Positions 9,989 through 18,619 of a stretch of 33,977 bases of DNA are shown here, piece after piece. Source of the stretch: Sideroxydans sp. (GTDB taxonomy: Bacteria > Pseudomonadota > Gammaproteobacteria > Burkholderiales > Gallionellaceae); assembly GCA_020053195.1 (NCBI GenBank), contig JAGVNQ010000078.1, positions 1 through 33,977 on the forward strand. Reading direction: 5' to 3'. Made by a program: the position numbers and the translations under genes. Each line of letters starts with the position of its first letter. Within the stretch, counting starts at the first letter, position 1. The notes beneath the pieces are model-generated. The model was not told the DNA's origin. It worked only from the letters and a program-made list of their open reading frames with translations, and did not search any database.

Positions 9989-10468
9989 TTATTTGAGGTG
10001 ACTTATTTCGGATTTAAGCGCTTTGACATTATTTTCGTGCGCCGTCACTTCTTTCTGCGCATCGCTGACATTCTTTTCGTATTTTGGAACGTTGCGAAAA
10101 ACTTTTCCGTCCGCATTTTTGAAGACCTCGGGCGTGTCTTGCGCATCCTTTAATTTGGCGCGCGCTTCTTCCAGCGCCTTTTGTTCGGTGGCAAGTTCGT
10201 CTTCCAATATCTTGCGCCGCGTGTCGTCGCGTTTGGATTGGGTGGAACCGTCCACGCGGAAGTCGGAATTGTTGTTGCTCGCTTTCGGCGGTACGGGTTG
10301 CGCTGCCAGGGTGGGCAACGGTTCAAGCTGGAGTTTCTTGCCGCCTTTGATCGGCGCGCTGGAATAAGTAACGCGACCTTCGGCATCCACGCGCTTGTAA
10401 ATCTCGGCCTGTGCGACACCGGCAAAAAGAATGGCACAACTCAAAATAGAAAGACGAAAACGTTTCAT
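9989..10468 (-). CDS. DUF4124 domain-containing protein
   Basis: Signal peptide then AEIYKRVDAEGRVTYSSAPIKGGKKLQL, with a charged coiled-coil C-terminus. Confidence 0.85.
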   Translation of the reverse strand: MKRFRLSILSCAILFAGVAQAEIYKRVDAEGRVTYSSAPIKGGKKLQLEPLPTLAAQPVPPKASNNNSDFRVDGSTQSKRDDTRRKILEDELATEQKALEEARAKLKDAQDTPEVFKNADGKVFRNVPKYEKNVSDAQKEVTAHENNVKALKSEISHLK

Positions 10469-10526
10469 GGTCATACCTCGCAACTCGTTGTGCAGAGTAT
10501 AGGTTAAGCCTTGTCAGGAAACAAAC

Positions 10527-10671
10527 GTGGTCGCCTCCCAAAATCCAAATTTCGTCGCAATACTGCGTTGCTCACAAAAAATTACTCCTTACATATTTGA
10601 CATATGCTGCGTCGAAATTTTTTGTTCGCGCCTTGTCTTGCTTAGAACTTTGAATTTTGGGAGGCGACCAC
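10527..10671. repeat. 145-bp MITE-like element with >=18-bp terminal inverted repeats (family G)
   Basis: GTGGTCGCCTCCCAAAAT at 10527 and its exact reverse complement ATTTTGGGAGGCGACCAC ending at 10671; interior also imperfectly palindromic. Confidence 0.8.
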
Positions 10672-10675
10672 ACAA

Positions 10676-10709
10676 TAAAAAACGGAGCCGCGAAGGCCCC
10701 GTTTTTTAT
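10676..10709 (-). terminator. Candidate rho-independent terminator downstream of glnA
   Basis: AAAAAACGGAGCCGCGAAGGCCCCGTTTTTT hairpin flanked by A/T tracts on both strands. Confidence 0.65.
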
Positions 10710-10724
10710 GCCATCCAGAACAAC

Positions 10725-12140
10725 TTAGAGGCTGTAATACATGTCGAACTCGACCGGGTGGGTCGTCATGCGGATGCGGTTCACATCGTCCATCTTCAGG
10801 GCGATGTAAGCGTCGATGAAGTCGCTGGAGAACACACCACCACGGGTCAGGAACTCGCGGTCTTTGTCCAGTGCGGCCAAGGCTTCATCCAACGATGCAC
10901 AAACGGTTGGGATCTTCGCATCTTCTTCCGGCGGCAAGTCATACAGGTTTTTGTCGGCAGGATCGCCGGGGTGAATCTTGTTCTGGATACCGTCCAGACC
11001 GGCCATCAACAGCGCGGCGAAGCACAGGTACGGGTTGGCGGAAGGATCGGGGAAACGGGTTTCGATGCGGCGTGCCTTGTCGCTGGTGACGTGAGGAATG
11101 CGGATCGAAGCGGAACGATTCTTGGCCGAGTACGCCAACTTCACCGGTGCTTCGTAGTGCGGAACCAGACGCTTGTAGGAGTTGGTGCCGGGGTTGGTGA
11201 TCGCGTTCAGCGCCTTGGCGTGTTTGATGATACCGCCGATGTAATACAGCGCGGTCTCGGACAGTCCGGCATAGCCGTTACCGGCGAAAGTGTTCTTGCC
11301 GTCTTTCCAGATGGACTGGTGAACGTGCATGCCGGAACCGTTGTCGCCAACGATGGGCTTGGGCATGAAGGTCGCGGTCTTGCCGTATTGGTGTGCAACG
11401 TTCTGCACCACGTACTTCAGGGTTTGTGTCCAGTCGGCGCGTTTTACCAGCGTGTTAAACATGGTGCCCAGTTCGCATTGACCGGCATTGGCCACTTCGT
11501 GGTGGTGAACTTCGACCGGGATGCCGATTTCTTCCAGCGCCAAGCACATGGCGGCGCGGATGTCGTTCAGGCTATCAACGGGAGGAACGGGGAAATAGCC
11601 GCCCTTCACGGTAGGACGGTGGCCGGTGTTGCCGCCATCAAAATCGTGGCCGGTTGACCATGCGCCTTCTTCCGAATTGACCTTGACGGAGCAGCCGGAC
11701 ATGTCGATTTTCCATTGCACGGAATCGAAAATGAAAAATTCGGGTTCCGGGCCGAAGTAGGCGGTGTCGCCCACGCCGGTGGACTTCAGGTAGGCTTCGG
11801 CGCGTTTGGCGATGGAACGCGGGTCGCGGTCGTAGCCTTTGCCGTCGGTCGGCTCGATCACGTCGCAGGCCAACACGATGGTGGGTTCGTCGTAGAACGG
11901 ATCAACGTAAACGGAATCTGGATCCGGCAGCAACAGCATGTCGGAAGCTTGAATGCCTTTCCAGCCGGAGATGGAAGAACCGTCGAAAGCGTGGCCGCTT
12001 TCAAACTTGTCGGCATCGAAGTGAGAAACAGGCACGCCTACGTGCTGTTCTTTGCCCTTGGTGTCGGTGAAACGCAGATCGACGAATTTGATACCTTGTT
12101 CTTTGATCAGTTTCAGAACGTCGGCGGCTGTTTTAGACAT
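10725..12140 (-). CDS. glnA: Glutamine synthetase type I
   Basis: [62 protein letters not shown]. Confidence 0.98.
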   Translation of the reverse strand: MSKTAADVLKLIKEQGIKFVDLRFTDTKGKEQHVGVPVSHFDADKFESGHAFDGSSISGWKGIQASDMLLLPDPDSVYVDPFYDEPTIVLACDVIEPTDGKGYDRDPRSIAKRAEAYLKSTGVGDTAYFGPEPEFFIFDSVQWKIDMSGCSVKVNSEEGAWSTGHDFDGGNTGHRPTVKGGYFPVPPVDSLNDIRAAMCLALEEIGIPVEVHHHEVANAGQCELGTMFNTLVKRADWTQTLKYVVQNVAHQYGKTATFMPKPIVGDNGSGMHVHQSIWKDGKNTFAGNGYAGLSETALYYIGGIIKHAKALNAITNPGTNSYKRLVPHYEAPVKLAYSAKNRSASIRIPHVTSDKARRIETRFPDPSANPYLCFAALLMAGLDGIQNKIHPGDPADKNLYDLPPEEDAKIPTVCASLDEALAALDKDREFLTRGGVFSSDFIDAYIALKMDDVNRIRMTTHPVEFDMYYSL

Positions 12141-12215
12141 ACTCGAATCTCCCATTTAAAAAATATAACGAAGCTGTTTGATGAAACGAAGCGATTGATG
12201 AAACATGCCTGATAC

Positions 12216-12231
12216 AGCAGAAAATGTGCCA
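12216..12231 (-). promoter_or_regulatory. Candidate sigma54 (-24/-12) promoter of glnA
   Basis: Minus-strand TGGCACATTTTCTGCT: GG and GC separated by 10 nt, close to TGGCAC-N5-TTGCW; about 75 bp upstream of the glnA start. Confidence 0.6.
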
Positions 12232-12330
12232 TCACCCTGAATCCTGCAAGACGCGCATTGTGCCATATTTGCATGGTGGCGGGGCTTGCAAAGCGCGCCC
12301 AAAAATGGGGCGCAAACAAGCCGCCCCGCA

Positions 12331-13506
12331 CTAATCTGGTGCGCCGCCTTGGTAAACCTTGATGCGGCGGAAATAGAGGTCGTCCGCCGCAATGGCGGCA
12401 CATCGGCTGCGCCAGGTCTCAAGATCTACCGGGCAATCGAACAAAATTTCCGCCTCGATCTTGCCTTCCAGATAATGCAATACGATGCGCGCGGAAGCGG
12501 GCAGGTTTTCGCCCAAACGCTGGTGCAGATGCGCCAGCAACAGGTGGCGCTGCGGCAACTTGGCATTGGGTTTGGCCAGCGCGTCGTCTTCCGAGTCAAT
12601 ATGCACCATCACATCCAGCACGTGATGCGCTTTCAACACCGCCGCGCGCGCGGCTTCCGCGATGTAGTGCCCTTCAGAAACGCTGATTTTCGGATCGACG
12701 ATGATGTGCGCGTCAACCAGCGCGTTGTCCGCCATTTTTCGCGTGCGCAATTCGTGCAAGCCCTTCACGCCGGGCACGGCTTTTAACGTATTGCGTATCG
12801 CGCGCACTTCCTTTTCATCCAGCCCGGTATCCACCAGTTCCAGCATGGCATCGCGTGCGAACTGAATACCCATGTAAGCAATCATCACCCCCACCACGGC
12901 GGCGGCGACCAGATCGAGAAAAGTGTAGCCCAGCAAATTGCCGACGATGCCGATAATCACCACCAGCGAGGAAGCGGCATCCGAACGCGCGTGCCAGGCA
13001 TTCGCCACCAGCATCTGCGAGCGCACGCGCTGCGCCACCGCCAGCATGTAGCGGAACATGCCTTCCTTGGCGGCCAGCGCGGCAATGGCCACCCACAACG
13101 TAAACGGCTGCACGGCCTGCACTTGTTCGGGATGTTGCAAACGCATCCCGGCAGCGATGAGCAAACCGATGCCCAACGCGGCGAGGCTGGCACCCAGAAT
13201 CAGCGAGGCCGCAGTTTCGATGCGCGCGTGGCCGTAAGGATGATCGGCATCGGCGTGCTTGTTGCCGTGACGGTTGGCGAACAGCACCAGCACATCGGAA
13301 ACCAAATCGGCCAGCGAATGCAAGCCGTCCGCCATCAGCGACTGCGACTTGCCAAAAAATCCCGCCAGCAACTGCATCACCGTCAAGCCCAGATTGATGA
13401 AAATGCTCACCCAAGTGCTTTTGCGCGCGGCGGCGAAGCGCACCGGATGCGCCGGTTCAAACGCGGCGGAGATGTCGTGCGGTTGGGGATGCGTGTGATT
13501 TTTCAT
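12331..13506 (-). CDS. Cation diffusion facilitator (CDF) family transporter
   Basis: SLMADGLHSLADLVSDVLVLFANRHGNKHADADHPYGHARIETAASL and the C-terminal cytoplasmic domain. Confidence 0.95.
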   Translation of the reverse strand: MKNHTHPQPHDISAAFEPAHPVRFAAARKSTWVSIFINLGLTVMQLLAGFFGKSQSLMADGLHSLADLVSDVLVLFANRHGNKHADADHPYGHARIETAASLILGASLAALGIGLLIAAGMRLQHPEQVQAVQPFTLWVAIAALAAKEGMFRYMLAVAQRVRSQMLVANAWHARSDAASSLVVIIGIVGNLLGYTFLDLVAAAVVGVMIAYMGIQFARDAMLELVDTGLDEKEVRAIRNTLKAVPGVKGLHELRTRKMADNALVDAHIIVDPKISVSEGHYIAEAARAAVLKAHHVLDVMVHIDSEDDALAKPNAKLPQRHLLLAHLHQRLGENLPASARIVLHYLEGKIEAEILFDCPVDLETWRSRCAAIAADDLYFRRIKVYQGGAPD

Positions 13507-13581
13507 CTTCGTTGGGATAGTATGCAGACGTGCGGTGCAGCATAGCACTTGCATGTTAAACGTTAAACATAGGTAAAGAAA

Positions 13582-14034
13582 ATGGGAAAGATCACGGAAA
13601 TACTGAATGCCGCGCAACAGCGCGCCAAAGAATTAAACCTGCCGTATGAAGGCGCGCTCACGCCGCAAGAGGCTTACGAACTCATGGTTTCCGCGCCCGG
13701 CGCAAAACTGGTGGATGTGCGTACCCGCGCCGAGATCGACTGGGTCGGCAAAGTGCCGGGCGCGGTGGAAATCGAATGGCTGAATTACCCCGGCATGAAG
13801 CCGAATCCGAATTTTATGGCCGCCTTGGAGCAACAGGTGGATAAAGAATCGCTGGTGATGTTTTTGTGCCGCAGCGCCCACCGCTCGCACGCGGCCGCCG
13901 CGATTGCCACCCAAGCCGGATACGCTGATTGCTACAACATTCTGCAAGGCTTCGAAGGTGACAAAACGCCCGCCAACCAGCGCAACAGCTTGAACGGCTG
14001 GAAGAAGGCCGGGTTGCCTTGGGAACAAAGCTAG
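13582..14034 (+). CDS. Rhodanese-like domain protein
   Basis: LTPQEAYELMVSAPGAKLVDVRTRAEIDWVGKVPGAVEIEW, active-site-type FLCRSAHRS loop. Confidence 0.92.
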   Translation: MGKITEILNAAQQRAKELNLPYEGALTPQEAYELMVSAPGAKLVDVRTRAEIDWVGKVPGAVEIEWLNYPGMKPNPNFMAALEQQVDKESLVMFLCRSAHRSHAAAAIATQAGYADCYNILQGFEGDKTPANQRNSLNGWKKAGLPWEQS

Positions 14035-14056
14035 AGAGAAGCTTTCACAGGGTTTC

Positions 14057-14103
14057 GTAGGTCGGGTTTCAACCCGACAAGTCGGGCTAAAGCCCGACCT
14101 ACG
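14057..14103. repeat. Palindromic repeat family A, second copy
   Basis: GTAGGTCGGGTTTCAACCCGACAAGTCGGGCTAAAGCCCGACCTACG; reverse complement of the 1876-1921 copy apart from the linker. Confidence 0.9.
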
Positions 14104-14926
14104 CAGCCGACCAACTCACCGCGCCGCTGTACGCGGTCAGCAACACAATCACTCCAAACACAATCCGATACCACGCAAACACGGTGAAATCGTGGCGGCT
14201 GATGTAGCGCAGCAGGCCGCGCACGGCGATGAAGGCGCTGATGAACGAGGCGATGGAGCCGACCAGAAAAATGCCGAGATCGTCGGCGTGAAACTGATCG
14301 CGGTATTTCACCACTTCATACAACGTCGCCATGGTCAGCGTGGGGATGGCGAGGAAGAAAGAAAACTCCGTGGCCGCTTTGCGCGAAAGGCCAAAAAACA
14401 AACCGCCGATAATGGTCGCGCCCGAACGCGAAGTGCCGGGAATCAACGCCAAGGCTTGCGCCAAGCCCATCTTCAGCGCGTCTTTCCAGTGCATGTCGTC
14501 CACGCTTTCGATTGTCACCGTGTGCGTGCGTTTTTCCGCCCACAGAATAATGAAGCCGCCGATGATGAAGGCCAGTGCCACCGGCACGGGCGAGAACAAA
14601 TTCGCTTTAATCATCTTGCCGAAGATCAAGCCCAAAATCGCCAGCGGCAAAAACGCGATGAACAAATTGAAAGTGAAACGCTGTGCGCCTTCCTGTTTCT
14701 GCATCAAGCCCGATGTCACCGAAACCAACTTGGCGCGGTATTCCCAGCACACCGCCAGAATCGCCGCGAACTGAATCACGATCTCGAATACCTTGCCGCG
14801 CTCGTCGTTGAAATTGAGCAAATCACCGACCAGAATCAAATGCCCGGTGGAAGAAATCGGCAGGAATTCGGTAAGACCTTCGACGATGCCGAGAATGGCG
14901 GCTTTAAGCAGCAGGATGATGTCCAT
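14099..14926 (-). CDS. uppP: Undecaprenyl-diphosphatase
   Basis: [25 protein letters not shown] and [35 protein letters not shown]. Confidence 0.97.
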   Translation of the reverse strand: MDIILLLKAAILGIVEGLTEFLPISSTGHLILVGDLLNFNDERGKVFEIVIQFAAILAVCWEYRAKLVSVTSGLMQKQEGAQRFTFNLFIAFLPLAILGLIFGKMIKANLFSPVPVALAFIIGGFIILWAEKRTHTVTIESVDDMHWKDALKMGLAQALALIPGTSRSGATIIGGLFFGLSRKAATEFSFFLAIPTLTMATLYEVVKYRDQFHADDLGIFLVGSIASFISAFIAVRGLLRYISRHDFTVFAWYRIVFGVIVLLTAYSGAVSWSAA

Positions 14927-14950
14927 AAATTTACCTAAAAAATTCAGCCG

Positions 14951-15073
14951 TCATTCCGGCGCAGGCCGGAATCCAGCAATAAAAAAATTCCGCGCAGCGG
15001 ACAAAGCCAAGATGTTGTCCCGCTTGCGCGGGAAATTTGTATTTAACCGGATTCCGGCCTGCGCCGGAATGAC
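14951..15073. repeat. CGTCATTCCGGCGCAGGCCGGAATCCAG repeat pair (family E), third copy
   Basis: CGTCATTCCGGCGCAGGCCGGAATCCAG ... CCGGATTCCGGCCTGCGCCGGAATGACG. Confidence 0.9.
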
Positions 15074-15246
15074 GTGTTGGCGATACGTTGGTTGACCCGG
15101 CAACGATCCTCGTCGCTCATTTCCACCCAGCGCGTGACTTCGTCGAACGTGCGCAGGCAATCGCGGCAGACTTCATCGCCCAGCGCTGTGGAGCAATGGC
15201 CGGTACACGGGCATTCGGCGGTGATTTCGGAAACAGCAGCTTGCAT
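15043..15246 (-). CDS. DUF1289 domain-containing protein with repeat-encoded C-terminal tail
   Basis: DEVCRDCLRTFDEVTRWVEMSDEDRCRVNQRI; tail SFRRRPESG is encoded by the family E repeat; a GTG at 15252 is an alternative start. Confidence 0.8.
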   Translation of the reverse strand: MQAAVSEITAECPCTGHCSTALGDEVCRDCLRTFDEVTRWVEMSDEDRCRVNQRIANTSFRRRPESG

Positions 15247-15248
15247 GC

Positions 15249-16205
15249 TCACTGCTTCCCGTTTTCGTCGGCGTGTTGGCTTTCGCCGTTGGCCACCGCT
15301 TCAAAAAATTCCAGCAGCGTGATTTTTTCTTCGGAATGATTAAAGGTTAAATGTTCGAGCCAGAAGCGCGCTCTGTTTTGCGCCCGCTCATGATCGCCCT
15401 GACCGATCAGCATGGACACCTCCAGATGCGGCAACGCGGGATCATCCGGCACGAGCTGGCGCAAGGTTTCAAACAACACCCACGCCTTCGCGTATTCCTT
15501 GCTGTCGATCAAAATACAGCACTGCCGCTGCATCACGGCGGAGCGCAATTTCAGGTTGGCCGCAGCCAAGCCGATTTCGATCATGCGCGCTTTCTGCTGC
15601 GCATTTCCCAAGCGGTCATAACACGCCAGCAAACTGTTAAAGCAATGTTCGGAACGCTCGTCCAACTGGTCGATGTGTGCAAACAACCCTTCCAGCAATT
15701 TCACCACATCCAACACGCGCCCCTGTTCCATCCACGTTTCCGCCACAAACCCCAACCCCTCCGGCGGCAATTCTGAATAGGGCAAATCGGCAAACTGCTG
15801 CGGTGACAACGCATCCAGCACATGCGGCAACATGCTCAGAAAAAACATGCTGACTTCGGCATGCGCGGCCTTGGCGCAGCAATCCTGAAAATTGCGTTTG
15901 GAATCGCAAGGGCAGCACGCATCGGGTTGCAATTCGGGCAGCGGACGCGGCAAATAATGGTTGCCCGGCAGCGGAGTTTGATCCCAGATGTGGCGCGAGA
16001 ACGCCGAAATAAAACTGCGCAACTCATCCGCATCAGACGCGAAGCGCTGGAAAAAATGCGGAGCCATACTGACCGCATGTTTGCGAAACCAGGCCAGAAA
16101 ATCGTCCGCATTTTCCCGCTGCAAAATTACCACGGCACATTGCCTCAGCAACAGCTCAAGCTCTTTCTCGGACGGATCGACAAAATGAATTTCTTGGGTA
16201 GTCAT
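15249..16205 (-). CDS. SEC-C motif-containing protein
   Basis: PDACCPCDSKRNFQDCC SEC-C-like metal-binding motif followed by a helical, TPR-like C-terminal half. Confidence 0.7.
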   Translation of the reverse strand: MTTQEIHFVDPSEKELELLLRQCAVVILQRENADDFLAWFRKHAVSMAPHFFQRFASDADELRSFISAFSRHIWDQTPLPGNHYLPRPLPELQPDACCPCDSKRNFQDCCAKAAHAEVSMFFLSMLPHVLDALSPQQFADLPYSELPPEGLGFVAETWMEQGRVLDVVKLLEGLFAHIDQLDERSEHCFNSLLACYDRLGNAQQKARMIEIGLAAANLKLRSAVMQRQCCILIDSKEYAKAWVLFETLRQLVPDDPALPHLEVSMLIGQGDHERAQNRARFWLEHLTFNHSEEKITLLEFFEAVANGESQHADENGKQ

Positions 16206-16234
16206 GCAAGGTAAGGAAAAAATTGAGTGCGCGA

Positions 16235-16495
16235 TTATACCGACGGCGCGGTGGCAAGCTCCAACTGATTCAGCCACGCCAGCGCCTGCTCGCGCGACTC
16301 GCCGCACATTTCCGCAGAAGGCCGTAAACCCGCACAGAAGGCAGGGCGTTCCGGCTTGCCGAAAACCTTGCAGCGCTCGTCCGCATCAAGCTGCACGCAA
16401 CGCACCCCGGCAGGTTTGCCGTGTGGCATGCCGGGTAGCGGAGAAGTGATGGAGGGCGCGGTGCAGCAGGCGGCGCAGTGGGGGCGGCAGTTCAT
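16235..16495 (-). CDS. YkgJ family cysteine cluster protein
   Basis: [65 protein letters not shown]. Confidence 0.9.
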   Translation of the reverse strand: MNCRPHCAACCTAPSITSPLPGMPHGKPAGVRCVQLDADERCKVFGKPERPAFCAGLRPSAEMCGESREQALAWLNQLELATAPSV

Positions 16496-16587
16496 GGGGT
16501 GGGATTATATCGCCAGCTCGGATGCCGATTTGATTGCCCCATATAGCCGCAGGCAGCAAATCCGGACGGCGGCAATCGAATTCACCC

Positions 16588-16608
16588 TGTGCGTAAAACT
16601 GACGCACA
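16588..16608. promoter_or_regulatory. Palindromic candidate operator upstream of DUF1778 antitoxin
   Basis: TGTGCGT-N7-ACGCACA perfect 7-bp arms, 32 bp before the ATG. Confidence 0.5.
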
Positions 16609-16640
16609 ATACTCACATCGGCATATCGGGAGTAACAGCC

Positions 16641-16907
16641 ATGTCAGCAAGCATTACTAATGAATCATCGCGAATCAGTTTGCGCACCAGCGCCGAAACC
16701 AAAGCCTTGATCGAATGCGCTGCCGCGTTGATGGGGACGACCGTATCCGCCTTCATGTTGCAGAACGCCTTCGAAGCGGCGCGGCGCGTGGTGTCGGACT
16801 ACGACACGCTCATGCTCACCCAGCGCGACTTTGAGGCGTTTGCCTCATCTGTGGAAAAGCCGCCCAAACCAAAAGCCGCATTGCGCAAACTCATGGCGCG
16901 CCGGTAA
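16641..16907 (+). CDS. DUF1778 (TacA-like) type II antitoxin, no cognate toxin adjacent
   Basis: SSRISLRTSAETKALIECAAALMGTTVSAFMLQNAFEAARRVV is an RHH-type DUF1778 sequence; no GNAT ORF follows. Confidence 0.85.
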   Translation: MSASITNESSRISLRTSAETKALIECAAALMGTTVSAFMLQNAFEAARRVVSDYDTLMLTQRDFEAFASSVEKPPKPKAALRKLMARR

Positions 16908-16935
16908 ACGTTGGAGTCATCCAGCCAGCTTGACT

Positions 16936-16972
16936 AGCAGGCGGCGCAGTTGGGTCGGCAAATCAAGGACAT
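16936..16972 (-). pseudogene. 5' remnant duplicate of the ykgJ-like gene
   Basis: Minus strand reads ATG..MSLICRPNCAAC-stop; TGCCGACCCAACTGCGCCGCCTGCT matches 23/25 to the start of the gene at 16495. Confidence 0.75.
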
Positions 16973-17049
16973 GGGTTTAAGCGTTAAAAATTGATTGACT
17001 GGTAATTCATGATGCCATACTGTCCGCAAAAATACCCAGAGGACAGACC

Positions 17050-18327
17050 ATGAACGCACACCTAACCTTGGTCAGCGACGATGCCGCCGCGCTGGTTTAC
17101 CTAGCTGAAGCCCGCAAACACCACACTCAAGCTTACATTGCCAATTATCTGGGCGTAAGCGTCCGCACCGTCCACCGTTGGGAAGCGCGCGAGACCAAGC
17201 CCAGCGCCTATGCGGCGCACGCTTTGCAGCAAATGTTGCCTTTCCCTGACATCCCAACTACAGCAGGCACATTCGATTTCATCGATCTGTTCGCGGGTAT
17301 AGGCGGCATCCGCAAGGCGTTTGAACAAGTCGGCGGGCGCTGCGTTTTCACCAGCGAATGGGACAGTTACGCCCAGAAGACCTACGCCGAAAACTTCCGC
17401 GATGGACACACGATCAACGGCGACATCACCCAGATAGATGCAGCACAAATTCCCGACCACCACGTGTTGCTGGCCGGATTTCCTTGCCAGCCGTTTTCCA
17501 TCGCCGGAGTATCCAAGAAAAATTCACTGGGCAAAGCGCACGGCTTCGCCTGCGAAACACAGGGCACGTTGTTCTTCGACGTGGCGCGCATCATCCAGAC
17601 CAAACGCCCGCGCGCCTTCCTGCTGGAGAACGTCAAAAACCTGCTGTCGCACGACAAAGGCCGCACCTTCGATGTCATCCGCCGCACGCTTACCGAAGAC
17701 CTCGGCTACCACATCCACTACCGCGTCATCGACGGCGCGCACTTCACCCCGCAACACCGCGAACGCATCCTCATCGTCGGCTTCCGCGAACCCGTCGCCT
17801 TCGACTTCGATGCCCTGCCGCTGCCGCCCAAAGGCGCACGCAAACTCAAAGAAATCCTGCACCGCACCGACGGCAGCGAACCCGAGCTGGAATGGGACAC
17901 AGGTCGCTTCTTCGACCACAAAGCCCGGCGCGTCTTTGACAAATACACCCTCACCGACAACCTCTGGCGCTACCTGCAAAACTACGCCGAAAAACACCGC
18001 GCCAAAGGCAACGGCTTCGGCTTCGGACTGGTCACCCCGGAAAACATCTCGCGCACCCTGTCCGCGCGCTACTACAAAGACGGCTCGGAAATTTTGATCT
18101 ACCAAGGCGAAGGCAAAAACCCGCGCCGACTCACGCCAAGAGAATGCGCTAGATTGATGGGTTACCCGGACACGTTCAGGATTCCGGTGTCGGATACACG
18201 CGCGTACAAACAGTTCGGAAATTCTGTTGTTGTAGATGTTATGACTCACGTAGCAAAGTTGATGCAACCCATGCTGGAAGCTGATACCCTGGAACCCGAG
18301 TTACCCCTTCGTTACGCAACTGCCTAA
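17050..18327 (+). CDS. dcm: DNA (cytosine-5)-methyltransferase, Dcm/EcoRII-like, with N-terminal HTH
   Basis: FIDLFAGIGGIRKAFEQVGGRCVFTSEWD, LLAGFPCQPFSIAGVSKKNSLGKAHGFAC, ENVKNLLSHDKG, RRLTPRECARLMGYPDTFRIPVSDTRAYKQFGNSVV; N-terminal AYIANYLGVSVRTVHRWEARETKPS. Confidence 0.95.
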   Translation: MNAHLTLVSDDAAALVYLAEARKHHTQAYIANYLGVSVRTVHRWEARETKPSAYAAHALQQMLPFPDIPTTAGTFDFIDLFAGIGGIRKAFEQVGGRCVFTSEWDSYAQKTYAENFRDGHTINGDITQIDAAQIPDHHVLLAGFPCQPFSIAGVSKKNSLGKAHGFACETQGTLFFDVARIIQTKRPRAFLLENVKNLLSHDKGRTFDVIRRTLTEDLGYHIHYRVIDGAHFTPQHRERILIVGFREPVAFDFDALPLPPKGARKLKEILHRTDGSEPELEWDTGRFFDHKARRVFDKYTLTDNLWRYLQNYAEKHRAKGNGFGFGLVTPENISRTLSARYYKDGSEILIYQGEGKNPRRLTPRECARLMGYPDTFRIPVSDTRAYKQFGNSVVVDVMTHVAKLMQPMLEADTLEPELPLRYATA

Positions 18328-18337
18328 AGGAGAAATC

Positions 18338-18619
18338 ATGCACACCCAATCACGTATTCCAAAACTTAATGACACCACTTTTGATGGTGCTCTGATGTGG
18401 TTCTCGGAAATGCAATGCAGCGAATTGCTTTTTCATCCAGAGGACGATCCCGCTAACATAATTCGCATTTCAAACGGCGAACGGATGTTTACAAATGGCG
18501 AGGTGGTAGAACTTCGCTTTCTGCTGAATGAAATTGAGACAAGTCTGGGACACGATAAATTGGTCGAAGCCGCGTACCCGATTTTCATGAACGCTTTCGG
18601 CAATCAACTGGATGCTTGA
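18338..18619 (+). CDS. 93-aa hypothetical protein within the R-M operon
   Basis: ORF with upstream AAAGGAG; its TGA overlaps the vsr ATG (TGATG). Confidence 0.65.
   Translation: MHTQSRIPKLNDTTFDGALMWFSEMQCSELLFHPEDDPANIIRISNGERMFTNGEVVELRFLLNEIETSLGHDKLVEAAYPIFMNAFGNQLDA

Noticed and set aside
10527-11657. 376-aa plus-strand ORF antisense to glnA
   Set aside because: Mirror ORF of a strongly conserved glutamine synthetase gene; composition typical of antisense frames in GC-rich DNA.
16356-16640. N-terminal 95-aa extension of the DUF1778 ORF
   Set aside because: Overlaps ykgJ antisense and the palindromic operator; the ATG at 16641 gives a normal antitoxin N-terminus.
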